Positions 1 through 7,552 of a stretch of 9,443 nucleotides of DNA are shown here, in pieces. Both the position numbers and the translations under genes were made by a program. This DNA is from Longimonas sp046498435 (GTDB taxonomy: Bacteria > Bacteroidota > Rhodothermia > Rhodothermales > Salinibacteraceae), in NCBI RefSeq assembly GCF_046498435.1, contig NZ_JAWOAR010000330.1:1-9443 (forward strand), given 5' to 3'. The notes under the pieces were generated by a model, which saw nothing but the letters and a program-made list of their open reading frames with translations, made no database searches and had not been told where the DNA came from. Within the stretch, counting starts at the first letter, position 1; each line of letters starts with the position of its first letter.

Positions 1-30
1 CAAACACATGGAGCCGCCTTCCCGAAGGAT

Positions 31-170
31 GGATCCCGGATCAGCGGTGCCAGGGGCACCTTGTCCGGGATGACACATTGGTACGTAGTGCTGAACGTTG
101 TGTTATACGCAATGGCCCACTCAGGTGTCATCCTGGACGCAGTGAGCTTGCGAACGGAGATCCAGGATCC
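31..170. repeat. Imperfect palindromic intergenic repeat with two mirror-image hairpins
   Basis: The left arm (31-76) and right arm (125-170) are inverted copies at their ends: GGATCCCGGATC (31-42) against GATCCAGGATCC (159-170), and GTCCGGGATGACAC (63-76) against GTGTCATCCTGGAC (125-138), each with one mismatch and with equal 20-nt spacers inside both arms. Each arm also folds on itself. In the left arm ATCCCGGA (33-40) pairs with TCCGGGAT (64-71) and encloses a GGTGCC/GGCACC hairpin (46-60). In the right arm ATCCTGGA (130-137) pairs with TCCAGGAT (161-168). The right arm resembles the TGTCATCCTGAGCGCAGTGAGC-like intergenic repeats seen in many bacterial genomes (from memory) and is related to the elements at 8991-9158 and beyond 9267. 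No open reading frame or transposase is associated with it. Confidence 0.75.
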
Positions 171-768
171 AGGACATAAGCGCACTTCACGAGAAGGCGC
201 AGGACCGCTGTCACTTGGGCCCGGTACTGAAGTTCAGGGTACCCCCTCAAAACATGTACATTGAACTATCGCATTTGGTATTATCTTGAGCCACACATTT
301 CGAATCCGTTATATATCTAACGGGAAAAGACGGGGGAGCAGCGGGCAATTTTCCGTATACGTTGTATATCTGGCAGACCGAAACGGACCCTCGTAACGCT
401 TGCCCGATATGCATGTGTCCGTTGTCGACATAAACACTTTTGGCTTGCTCACGGCATTCCCGGCACGCTTTAGGCGTTTTAAGACCGGCTGTTACTTTCT
501 GCATTGTGTGAGCGGCTATACCCTACACGCACTCGGTGAGCTGCATTGCCCCCACAACTTGGGTCATACGACCAGGCTTTCGATTGGCCTTGCGTGCACG
601 CACAGAACAAACCACAGCCACCCCCTGAATAAATCACAACGCATCTGGTATGCTGCTTTGCTTTCGGATGCCAGGTGAGGGGGGATCTGCATAGGCACAA
701 AAACCTCCATGTATACAAATTTTATCTTGCATGTGGTTTTCCACACTCAGCGTAGTTTGAGATGCCTT

Positions 769-796
769 ATTTGTAACGCGTCGTAATTTGTAACGC
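769..796. repeat. Direct repeat of ATTTGTAACGC upstream of the SPT-type gene
   Basis: The 11-mer ATTTGTAACGC occurs at 769-779 and again at 786-796, a period of 17 bp, about 90 bp before the ATG at 883. It could be a tandem regulator site or promoter-associated, because TTTG-containing boxes are typical of Bacteroidota promoters. The spacing does not fit the usual -33/-7 arrangement, so I do not call a promoter. The repeat is seen directly; any role is inference. Confidence 0.4.
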
Positions 797-882
797 CCTG
801 TTCTGTTGCTTCACGAAAGCGTCCGCCTGTTACTTGCACCTTGCACGCCGCACCGCCATTGCCACACGTTGCTACCAACTGT

Positions 883-2169
883 ATGTCTGATTCTCCTGCA
901 CCATCCGACACTGCCGCAACCGATTCCGCTGTTGACACGGCGGCATCGCCTTCCCTCTTTGACAAATGTCAGCGGTTTTTCGACCCCGACGGCGCCTACG
1001 CACAGGCCAAAGAAGCTGACCTGTACCCGTACTTCCGTCCCATTGAGCGAAACGACGGGGCCCGGGCCATTATGAATGGCGAGGAGGTTGTTATGGCAGG
1101 GTCAAACAACTATCTTGGCCTAACATCCGATCCCCGCGTGCAAGAAGCGGCAGCCCAGGCTATCAAAACCTACGGCACCGGATGCACAGGAAGCCGCTTC
1201 CTCAACGGCACGCTCGACCTGCACCTGCAGCTTGAAGAGCGGCTGGCTGACTTTATGGAGGCCGAGGCGTGTATTCTGTACTCAACGGGATACATGACCA
1301 ACATGGGCGTGGTACAGGCCATTGCCGGAAAAGGCGACCTGATCTTTTCCGATAAAGACAATCACGCCTGCATTGTGGCCGGTACGCAGATGAGTTTCGC
1401 CGAAACGCGGCGCTACCGCCACAACGACCTCGACCACCTGGAGCAGATGCTGGAACGCGCTCACGAGCGCCATCCCGACAAGAGCAAACTCATCGCCACC
1501 GACGGTGTGTTCTCCATGAGTGGCGAAATTGCCGATGTGCCGCGCCTCATCTCGCTCGCCCGCACGTACGACGCCGCCCTCATGCTCGACGACGCCCACG
1601 CCATTGGCGTCATCGGACCCAAAGGGCAGGGCTCAGCCTCTACGTTTGGGCGCTTGCAGGATGTGGATCTCATCACGGGTACGTTCTCGAAGAGCTTCTC
1701 CTCGTTGGGGGGCTTCTGCGTGGGCGACGAAGACGTGATCGAGTACCTGCGCCATGAAAGCTCCCCGCACATCTTTAGTGCCTCGATGCCTCCCGCCAAT
1801 GTGGCCACCGTGCTCAAGTGCCTCGACATCCTCCAAGAAGAGCCGGAGCGCCTGGAGCGTCTCTGGGAGATCTCGGATTACATGCGCGAGGGCTTCCGCG
1901 AGCAGGGCTTCGACGTGTGGGATAGCGAAACCCCCATCATCCCTGTCGTGGTCGGCGACATGGAAACGTGCTTCCGCTTCTGGCGCGACCTGCTCGAAGA
2001 AGGCGTGTTCGTCAACGCCGTCGTGCCGCCTGCTGTCCCACAAGGGCAGTCGCTCATGCGGACCTCGTACATGGCCACCCACACTGGCAAGGACCTCGAC
2101 CACATCCTCGAAGCCTTCTACAAAGTCGGAACCCGCCACGGCGTGATTGGCTCGAATGGAGTCCACTAA
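883..2169 (+). CDS. Serine palmitoyltransferase-type alpha-oxoamine synthase (PLP enzyme)
   Basis: This 428-residue protein belongs to the alpha-oxoamine synthase family of fold-type I PLP enzymes, which decarboxylatively condense an amino acid with an acyl thioester. Visible landmarks are the glycine/substrate region SNNYLGL (74-80), TGCTGSRFLNGTLDLH (99-114), the cofactor-stacking His161 in SDKDNHACI, Asp236 and His239 in LDDAHAIGV, and the Schiff-base lysine Lys270 in GTFSKSFSSLGGF. SGCAGSRFLNGTLDLH- and YPYFREIE-like stretches match my memory of Bacteroides serine palmitoyltransferase better than KBL, BioF or ALA synthase. The expected product is a 3-keto long-chain base from serine. A cysteate-using homologue making the capnine (sulfonolipid) base is the main alternative. 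The frame opens at a TTG at 841, but ATG 883 gives the usual family length and is preferred. No Shine-Dalgarno is present. The gene is followed 85 bp later by a GNAT-like gene, probably in the same operon. Confidence 0.85.
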   Translation: MSDSPAPSDTAATDSAVDTAASPSLFDKCQRFFDPDGAYAQAKEADLYPYFRPIERNDGARAIMNGEEVVMAGSNNYLGLTSDPRVQEAAAQAIKTYGTGCTGSRFLNGTLDLHLQLEERLADFMEAEACILYSTGYMTNMGVVQAIAGKGDLIFSDKDNHACIVAGTQMSFAETRRYRHNDLDHLEQMLERAHERHPDKSKLIATDGVFSMSGEIADVPRLISLARTYDAALMLDDAHAIGVIGPKGQGSASTFGRLQDVDLITGTFSKSFSSLGGFCVGDEDVIEYLRHESSPHIFSASMPPANVATVLKCLDILQEEPERLERLWEISDYMREGFREQGFDVWDSETPIIPVVVGDMETCFRFWRDLLEEGVFVNAVVPPAVPQGQSLMRTSYMATHTGKDLDHILEAFYKVGTRHGVIGSNGVH

Positions 2170-2254
2170 CATTCTGCTGTTTCGTATTGCACGAGGCGCG
2201 GCGCTGCTCCCTGCAGGGTCGCGCTTCGGTGTTTGATAGTCGCCCCCATGCCTT

Positions 2255-3400
2255 ATGGCTGCCTCCGCTCCCATACACATCCGCGCCGTTACCTCGCGTG
2301 CCGACCGCGACGCGTTCGTCGATTGGCCGTACCAGTTCTATCCCGAGCGCTACCCGAATTGGGTGCCGCCGCTGCGCCGCGAGGAGCACGCCACCCTCAA
2401 CCCCGACAAAAACGCGTTCTTCGACCACGGTGAGATGCAACTCTTCCTCGCTGAAGACGACACCGGCCAGGTGTGCGGACGCATCGCTGCCATCATCAAC
2501 GGGATGCATCTGAAGAAGTACGACGACGACACCGGTTTCTTCGGCTTCTTCGAGACCGAAAACGACCCGGCTGTTGCCAATGCGCTGCTCGACGCCGCCG
2601 AGTCGTGGCTGCGCGCCCGCGACTGCATCCGGATGCGCGGGCCCACCAACCCGTCACTGAACGACGTCTCGGGCCTACTGGTTGACGGTTTCGACCGGCG
2701 TCCCTCGGTGCTCATGCCGTACAACCCGCCGTACTACGTCGATCTGCTCACCGACTACGGCTTCGAGCGCTCCATGACGATGTGGGCCTACTACGCCCAC
2801 AAGCGCTACGCCAAATACGACCGGCTGCGGCGCGGTGTTGAGATCGTAAAGCGCCGCACCCCCGGCCTTTCGCTGCGCACCGTTGACCCCGACAACCTTT
2901 ACGACGAAGCGCGTACGCTGCTCGACATCTACAACGAAGCGTGGTCCGAGAACTGGGGCCACGTGCCCATGACCGAGGCCGAGTTCACCCAGCTTGTCGA
3001 CAGCCTCAAAGAGGTATACGACCCTCGCCTCGTCTACTTTGTCGAGCACGAAGGCGAGCCGGTGGCCTTTGCCCTCTCGCTGCCCAACATCAACCAGGCA
3101 CTGCGCCACGTCGACGACGGACGCCTCTTGCCCACCGGGTGGTGGACGCTGCTCATGCGCACGACCTATGGGATCAGCGAACTGCGCATGCCGCTCATGG
3201 GCATCCGCAAAGCCTATCAGGGCAAAGGGATCGACGCCCTCATGGTGCTCGAAACGATGGAGCGCGGCCCCGAATACGGCTACGACGCCTGCGAAACCAG
3301 TTGGGTGCTCGACACCAACGAACGCCTCAAAAACGCGATCGAATCCATCGGTGCCATCCGCGATAAAGAGTACGCCCTCTTCGAAGTCGCCCTGCAGTAG
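2255..3400 (+). CDS. GNAT-fold acyltransferase-like protein, candidate sphingoid-base N-acyltransferase
   Basis: The protein has 381 residues, about twice the size of a simple acetyltransferase, which suggests a two-part GNAT architecture. The clearest signature is near the C-terminus: IRKAYQGKGIDALM (317-330) carries QGKGID, resembling the Q/R-x-x-G-x-G/A acyl-CoA-binding loop with Asp in the last position. It is followed by the YGYDACETSWVLDTNERLKNAIESIGA segment (341-367), which looks like the GNAT tail where N-x-x-x-x-x-x-x-x-x-G changes are read. The N-terminal part (8-80) has a β-strand-rich start and a FLAEDDTGQVCGRIAAIIN stretch (64-82) typical of GNAT strands. No signal peptide or membrane span is seen. 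Its position right after an SPT-type gene suggests it N-acylates the long-chain base, as the GNAT-related bacterial ceramide synthase of Caulobacter does. That role is inferred from context; homology to that enzyme was not tested. Confidence 0.65.
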   Translation: MAASAPIHIRAVTSRADRDAFVDWPYQFYPERYPNWVPPLRREEHATLNPDKNAFFDHGEMQLFLAEDDTGQVCGRIAAIINGMHLKKYDDDTGFFGFFETENDPAVANALLDAAESWLRARDCIRMRGPTNPSLNDVSGLLVDGFDRRPSVLMPYNPPYYVDLLTDYGFERSMTMWAYYAHKRYAKYDRLRRGVEIVKRRTPGLSLRTVDPDNLYDEARTLLDIYNEAWSENWGHVPMTEAEFTQLVDSLKEVYDPRLVYFVEHEGEPVAFALSLPNINQALRHVDDGRLLPTGWWTLLMRTTYGISELRMPLMGIRKAYQGKGIDALMVLETMERGPEYGYDACETSWVLDTNERLKNAIESIGAIRDKEYALFEVALQ

Positions 3401-3422
3401 TCAACACAAACAACCTCCCTGT

Positions 3423-3444
3423 AGCGAACGGTCCTCCGTTCGCT
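3423..3444. terminator. Perfect hairpin after the GNAT-like gene, terminator-like
   Basis: AGCGAACGG (3423-3431) pairs perfectly with CCGTTCGCT (3436-3444) around a TCCT loop, 22 bp after the stop codon at 3400. The stem is GC-rich and well placed to end the SPT/GNAT transcript. It lacks the downstream T run of a classical intrinsic terminator, so it could instead be a transcript-stabilising or REP-like hairpin. Confidence 0.45.
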
Positions 3445-3571
3445 TGTAATGGTCATTAGCAGCGCGTTAGGATAATTTGGGAGAAAGCTAAGCTTCGTTG
3501 CTTACTCCAACATACATCCCAGCTGTACAGGCTGTCTGCCCGCTCATTTGTTTCACCTTGTTCGCATCGGA

Positions 3572-4270
3572 ATGCCGCCCATCCGTTTTGTCTACTTCGA
3601 TCTTGATAACACCCTGCTCGACCACCGCTATGCCGAGCGTGCTGCCCTTGGTGATGTGATCGACGACTTCCCGGCGCTCTTCACCGGGTGCGATATGGAT
3701 GCCGTGCACGATACGTACCATCGCATCAACAAGCCGCTGTGGCAGGCCTATGCCCAAGGCACAATTGACAAGGCCACCGTAAAGCAGCAGCGGTTCCGCC
3801 GCCTGCTCGATGCACTCGGAGCCGACACAGAGCAGGCGTCTGTTGTGCACACACGGTACCTTCAGCGCTACGGCGCGCACTGGCGTTACGTGCCGGGGGC
3901 GCAGCAAGCATTTGCCCAGGTGGCCGAGCAATACGGTGTTGGCATTCTCACCAACGGATTCAGCGAGACGCAGCAGCGCAAGATGAATCAGTTTCCGGCT
4001 TTGCGCAGCGCCTGCGCATCTGTGATCATCTGCGAAGAGGTGGGGCATCTCAAACCGCATCCTGCCGTGTTTGCCCATGCCACCGAGCAAGCCTGCGTCG
4101 AGCCCGGCGAGATTCTGTACGTGGGCGACTCGTACACCTCCGATGTGAAAGGCAGTGCCCGTGCGGGCTGGCAGATAGCCTGGTACACGCCCCGCGAATC
4201 CCCAAGCAAACCTGTGGCAAACGGCTTCTCGTTTTCCGACTGGCCCGATCTGCTGCGCCGTGTGCTGTAG
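3572..4270 (+). CDS. yjjG: YjjG-family HAD-IA nucleotidase (noncanonical pyrimidine nucleotidase type)
   Basis: A 232-residue haloacid dehalogenase superfamily phosphatase with all four motifs: motif I DLDNT with nucleophile Asp10 and acid/base Asp12, motif II Thr127 in GILTNGF, motif III Lys161 in EEVGHLKPHP, and motif IV GDSYTSD with Asp186 and Asp191. The α-helical cap lies between motifs I and II and contains INKPLWQAYAQGTIDKATV (52-70), which strongly recalls the E. coli YjjG cap. YjjG-type enzymes dephosphorylate nucleoside monophosphates, including noncanonical pyrimidine ones, and clean nucleotide pools. The frame is open from a TTG at 3548, but ATG 3572 places motif I at the usual distance from the N-terminus. 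A 171-bp gap with a hairpin separates it from the lipid genes, so it is probably an independent unit. It converges on the rhomboid gene with only 17 bp between stop codons. Confidence 0.85.
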   Translation: MPPIRFVYFDLDNTLLDHRYAERAALGDVIDDFPALFTGCDMDAVHDTYHRINKPLWQAYAQGTIDKATVKQQRFRRLLDALGADTEQASVVHTRYLQRYGAHWRYVPGAQQAFAQVAEQYGVGILTNGFSETQQRKMNQFPALRSACASVIICEEVGHLKPHPAVFAHATEQACVEPGEILYVGDSYTSDVKGSARAGWQIAWYTPRESPSKPVANGFSFSDWPDLLRRVL

Positions 4271-4287
4271 AAAAGCGTACGGATCGG

Positions 4288-4941
4288 CTACAACAGTGAA
4301 GACATCGTTTGAATGAATGAGTCGAGTGCACGCGGGTCGAGCGCAATCGTGACAATCACCCCCGCAATGGCCCCCCCGATGTGCGCCTCGTGTGCAATGC
4401 CGCCGCGCTGCCCCGCACGCTGGTTCTTGTTGAAGGCGTAAGTGGACCCGACTACGTATCCTACTGCAAACAGCACAGCCGGAATAGGTAAGATAAAGAA
4501 GAGATAGAGCATCTCCAGGGGAAAAAAGAGGCAGAAGCCAAACACGACCCCGCTTACCGCCCCCGAAGCACCAATTGCAGCATACTGCGGATCGTCGTAA
4601 TGATAAGTGAAAGTAACCGTGTGAGCCAGGATCTCACAAAGCACATACAGCAGCAAAAACCCAAACGCTCCCAACAGCCCTTCGAGTATAGGACCAAAGA
4701 AGAAGAGCGTGATCATGTTGACCGCCAGGTGCGCGCCGCTCCCGTGTACAAATCCCGCCGTTAAGAAGCGGTAGTACTCGCCATAGTTGGCGATCCGATA
4801 CGGCTGAAACGAGAGCGGGTCGAGCAGTCGGGGATTCCGGTACAGCACATACCAGCTCACAACCACATTGGCCAGGAGCAGTGCTGTTGTAACGGGCACA
4901 TCGGCAAGCGAAATGGGACCCTCGAACGGCATCTCGACCAT
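4288..4941 (-). CDS. Rhomboid-family intramembrane serine protease
   Basis: This 217-residue, strongly hydrophobic protein has the rhomboid core. HGSGAHLAVNM (66-76) supplies the oxyanion-hole residues of the H-x-x-x-N type (His71, Asn75), the nucleophile Ser126 lies in the G-x-S-G motif IGASG (123-127), and the catalytic His187 lies in HEAHIGGAIAG. Membrane segments can be read near 17-34, 71-89, 92-110, 121-140, 144-165 and 186-200, which fits a six-helix bacterial rhomboid. The family cleaves substrate transmembrane helices within the lipid bilayer; no substrate can be inferred here. The gene starts 6 bp after the purQ stop and is probably cotranscribed with it, with no evident functional link. 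A second in-frame ATG lies three codons downstream. No Shine-Dalgarno is seen. Confidence 0.9.
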   Translation of the reverse strand: MVEMPFEGPISLADVPVTTALLLANVVVSWYVLYRNPRLLDPLSFQPYRIANYGEYYRFLTAGFVHGSGAHLAVNMITLFFFGPILEGLLGAFGFLLLYVLCEILAHTVTFTYHYDDPQYAAIGASGAVSGVVFGFCLFFPLEMLYLFFILPIPAVLFAVGYVVGSTYAFNKNQRAGQRGGIAHEAHIGGAIAGVIVTIALDPRALDSFIQTMSSLL

Positions 4942-4947
4942 AACAGA

Positions 4948-5664
4948 TTACGCAGCAGACGTGAGCATCGCGTCGTTGACCGATGCACGGAGCGATTCAA
5001 AGAGCGGGCGTCCGTCATCGGAGCCCAGGAGCAATTCGACGTGTCGTTCGGGATGCGGCATGAGCCCGAGTACGTTGCGGGCTTCGTTGCAGATGCCTGC
5101 AATGTTGCGCATCGACCCGTTGGGATTGGCCGCATCGGTAGCGCGTCCGTCGGCATCGGTGTAGCGGAAGAGCACCTGATTGTTGGACTCAAGCGCGTCG
5201 AGGGTGGCATCGTCGGCCACGTAGCGGCCCTCGCCGTGCGCCACCGGAAGCGAAAGCACCTGTCCCGGTGCATACTGCGCGGTAAAGGGCGTATCGATGC
5301 GCTCGATGCGCACAGCGGTAGGTTTGCAGACAAAGCGAAGCGAGTGGTTACGCGTCAGCGTGCCGGGCAGCAAGCCGGCCTCGCACAACACCTGAAAACC
5401 GTTGCACACGCCCAGCACGAGTCCGCCCGCGTTGGCAAAGTCAACGACAGCATCCATCACCGGCGAGAACCGCGCAATGGCTCCCGAACGCAGATAGTCG
5501 CCATACGAAAAGCCGCCCGGCAGAACGACGACATCCAGCGCACTCAGATCCGTGTCTTGATGCCACACAAACGTGGCGTCTTCCCCAAGCACATGTTTTA
5601 CAGCGTGATACGCATCATGGTCGCAGTTTGAGCCGGGAAAGGTGACGATGCCAAATCGGGCCAT
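4948..5664 (-). CDS. purQ: Phosphoribosylformylglycinamidine synthase subunit PurQ
   Basis: PurQ is the class I glutamine amidotransferase subunit of FGAM synthase. It hydrolyses glutamine and channels ammonia to PurL with PurS in the fourth step of de novo purine synthesis. The 238-residue protein starts MARFGIVTFPGSNCD, a characteristic PurQ N-terminus, and has the triad Cys87 in LGVCNGFQVL, His204 and Glu206 in MPHPERH. VLPGGFSYGDYLRSGA (48-62) and AHGEGRY (142-148) are further family landmarks, and the length is normal. The open frame continues 36 codons upstream, but that stretch is low in PurQ-like sequence, so ATG at 5662-5664 is chosen. Neither purS nor purL lies next to it, so the complex is encoded at more than one locus. 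The bases before the start contain CCTCCT rather than a Shine-Dalgarno. Confidence 0.95.
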   Translation of the reverse strand: MARFGIVTFPGSNCDHDAYHAVKHVLGEDATFVWHQDTDLSALDVVVLPGGFSYGDYLRSGAIARFSPVMDAVVDFANAGGLVLGVCNGFQVLCEAGLLPGTLTRNHSLRFVCKPTAVRIERIDTPFTAQYAPGQVLSLPVAHGEGRYVADDATLDALESNNQVLFRYTDADGRATDAANPNGSMRNIAGICNEARNVLGLMPHPERHVELLLGSDDGRPLFESLRASVNDAMLTSAA

Positions 5665-5693
5665 GGCCAAGCAGGAGGTTAAAGGAGAGCATA

Positions 5694-5733
5694 GCGCATC
5701 AGCCAACGTAATCAACACATGGGGCGGATGCGC
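5694..5733. promoter_or_regulatory. Inverted repeat upstream of purQ
   Basis: GCGCATC (5694-5700) and GATGCGC (5727-5733) are perfect 7-bp inverted copies separated by 26 nt, 30-69 bp upstream of the purQ start. They could be an operator or a 5' leader hairpin. The arms are short and GC-rich enough to arise by chance, and no known purine regulator box or riboswitch core is recognisable. Confidence 0.25.
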
Positions 5734-5808
5734 AGCGTGCTGCTGTGAAAAGTGCGTGAGGCAGCTTCCCAAGTCGGGTCATCGCCCCGCATCTCCACCG
5801 CGCTGTGC

Positions 5809-7347
5809 TTATGCATCCACAAAGTTGAGCCAGCTGCTGTCGGTATCGTCGTAGGCTTCGACGGGCAGCGGCTCGGGGCTGGTATGGTAGGAGCAGAGCA
5901 GGCGTTGCACCTCTTGGGTGAACACGTGGAGCGCGTTCGAGATGAGGTCGCTGCGGAAGCCTCGGTCGCCCAGTTCAACGATGTACTCCATTACCGCCAC
6001 GCGGCCCAGCGCACGGCCCAGTTCCACACTTTTGCGTTGCGAGAGCGACGATGCATCCACCGAAAAGTTGAACGCGTCGTCGAAGCGATCGGCAGCGCGG
6101 CGGGTCGGGTCAAAGTCGCGTAAGAACGCACCTACGTTGTCGACCTTGGCGCGGCGCATGTGCTTGAGCACCGTTTCGGTGATCTGCTGATAGAGCACAT
6201 CGTTCGAGCCTTCGAAGATCTGAAAGGGACGGCTGTCAACGGTGGCGCGTCCGGCGGGATGGTCAAGGCGGTAGCCCTGTCCGCCCGAGAGTTGCAAGAA
6301 CGACTGCGCGGCATCTTGCATCAGGTCGGTCACGACCGCTTTGGTTGCGTTGGGCCCCAGGTTATCGCTGGCGAGGTTTTTCTCGATGTGTGCGGTTTCG
6401 CTGGTGTGCAAGCACATCGATGAGCATGCCGTGAAGGCCGCCTGAATCCAGGCCAGGCGCTTGCGGACCTGATCGTATTCGAAGAGCGAGCGCCCACCAA
6501 CAGAACGGTTTTTACAGTGTGAAAGAGATTCGTCGAGGATGCGCTTCAAGAAGCCCATGCCCATGCCCGGAAACTCGATGCGGCTGCGGTGCAGCGTGTC
6601 GAGCATCATCTTGATGCCCGTGCTCTCCGGCTCCAGCCTGTGCGCGCGGGGCACCGTCAGATCGATGTTGTTGCGGCCATACGGAATGAGGTAAAGGCCA
6701 AGGTTTTGGTAGACCTCCTCGACTTCGACCATCTGTTCCGCCTGGTTCATGTCGGCAATGAAGAAGTCGATGTCGCGGCTTAGCTGCCCGCTCTCCGACT
6801 GGCGGCGCGCGGTGATGAGCCAGAAATCGGCCCATCCAGTAAGTCCGGCCCAGTGCTTCGTACCGCTGAGTGCGTACCCGTGCTCGGTTTCGGTGTAGGC
6901 CGTCTGCATGTTGAGCGCATCGGTGCCGTAGTCGGGCTCGGTAATCATGAGCCCGCCCATGTTCTTATCTTTCAAGAAGCGCTCAAAGATAGGGCCCTTC
7001 ACGGCCTCGTTGGCATACTTCGTAACGGGTTGCAAAAAGAGCGCGCCGTTGATGCCATAGGTAAGCGAGAGAGCGAGCGACTCGTACGAGGCCGCCGCCA
7101 GAATGGCTTGGCACTCATGCACATGACCGCCGCGTCCGCCATATTCTTCGGGGATGAATGCAGCCAACGGGGTTGCCGACTGCACTTCGCGCATCATGTA
7201 CGGTGGCAGCCCCCGTGTGAGGCTCACCGCGTCGGCATCGCTACGCTCCCGAAAGACCGTACGCAGCTTGTCGCGAAACGTGCCAAGGAACGATTCAAAG
7301 TCGACGGACGAGCGGATGTCGTCCGAGAGGTAGGGGGCAATACTCAT
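5809..7347 (-). CDS. Acyl-CoA dehydrogenase family protein
   Basis: This 512-residue flavoprotein is of the FAD-dependent acyl-CoA dehydrogenase family, which introduces the α,β double bond in acyl-CoA during fatty-acid or branched-chain acid breakdown and passes electrons to ETF. The N-terminal helical domain includes FIPEEYGGRGG (64-74). The middle β-domain has GGLMITEPDYGTDALN (131-146), the flavin/substrate loop. The C-terminal helical domain has LSGGQGYRLDHPAGR (353-367) and FQIFEGSNDVLYQQI (375-389), where Glu379 sits at the usual catalytic-base position of the E-G-T/S-N motif. About 110 residues follow that core, so the protein is longer than the roughly 380-residue short-chain members and resembles longer members with a C-terminal extension. 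Substrate chain length cannot be read from sequence. Its stop lies 144 bp before the purQ start. No Shine-Dalgarno precedes the ATG. Confidence 0.9.
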   Translation of the reverse strand: MSIAPYLSDDIRSSVDFESFLGTFRDKLRTVFRERSDADAVSLTRGLPPYMMREVQSATPLAAFIPEEYGGRGGHVHECQAILAAASYESLALSLTYGINGALFLQPVTKYANEAVKGPIFERFLKDKNMGGLMITEPDYGTDALNMQTAYTETEHGYALSGTKHWAGLTGWADFWLITARRQSESGQLSRDIDFFIADMNQAEQMVEVEEVYQNLGLYLIPYGRNNIDLTVPRAHRLEPESTGIKMMLDTLHRSRIEFPGMGMGFLKRILDESLSHCKNRSVGGRSLFEYDQVRKRLAWIQAAFTACSSMCLHTSETAHIEKNLASDNLGPNATKAVVTDLMQDAAQSFLQLSGGQGYRLDHPAGRATVDSRPFQIFEGSNDVLYQQITETVLKHMRRAKVDNVGAFLRDFDPTRRAADRFDDAFNFSVDASSLSQRKSVELGRALGRVAVMEYIVELGDRGFRSDLISNALHVFTQEVQRLLCSYHTSPEPLPVEAYDDTDSSWLNFVDA

Positions 7348-7510
7348 GAGCTACAGGGCCGCAATCATCAGAATATGATACATATTAAACAGTACCAGAT
7401 GCAGCGTCGAAAGATCGCTACATCTCTGGGACAAGTATCGACAAACTCGAAATAATCGCAGATTTGTCAATGATAGCAGCAGGTTGCGCATTTGGAGCAA
7501 CAATCCCCCA

Positions 7511-7543
7511 CAAAAAAATAGGGGCAACCCGGACGGGCGCCCC
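7511..7543 (-). terminator. Intrinsic terminator of the ssb operon
   Basis: Read on the minus strand, a GGGGC/GCCCC stem (7521-7525 with 7539-7543) encloses an inner CCC/GGG pair and is followed by U-A-U7 (the plus-strand A run 7512-7518). This is a textbook Rho-independent terminator about 90 bp downstream of the ssb stop codon and directed correctly for it. Confidence 0.8.
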
Positions 7544-7552
7544 CACATGGGT

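Larger units (their letters stand above)
1..882. other. Gene-free region upstream of the lipid genes
   Basis: I find no convincing gene here. The short open frames on both strands have no recognisable domain, low-complexity or Cys/His-rich composition and no supporting start context. The stretch is less GC-rich than the genes beside it, most clearly around 700-800. It holds an inverted-repeat element (31-170) and an 11-bp direct repeat pair (769-796), described separately. Two small hairpins are also visible: 223-243 (outer arms GGTAC/GTACC with inner TGAA/TTCA) and 306-323 (arms CCGTTA/TAACGG, 6-nt loop). Neither is followed by a T run. The promoter of the gene starting at 883 should lie near the right end, but no standard box could be placed with confidence. 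Confidence 0.6.

Noticed and set aside
247..504. Minus-strand open frame of 85 codons with a CRECRE motif
   Set aside because: Only a single Cys pair, no recognisable domain, no start context, and it lies in a region where several overlapping frames are open by chance.
841..882. TTG start extending the SPT-type protein by 14 residues
   Set aside because: The added residues are low-complexity and the ATG at 883 gives the normal family N-terminus.
1..882. tRNA, riboswitch or other known RNA gene
   Set aside because: No cloverleaf, T-loop GTTCGA-type sequence or known riboswitch core could be read on either strand.
1633..2280. 215-codon minus-strand frame across the SPT-type gene
   Set aside because: It is antisense to a gene with complete catalytic motifs and shows His/Ala/Glu-rich shadow composition.
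5672..5686. AGGAGG and AAAGGAG on the plus strand, resembling ribosome binding sites
   Set aside because: They are on the wrong strand for purQ, and no plausible plus-strand gene starts just downstream.
5665..5772. N-terminal extension of PurQ by 36 residues
   Set aside because: PurQ proteins begin with the MxxxGIVxFPGSNCD-type sequence found at 5664; the extension has no similarity to the family.
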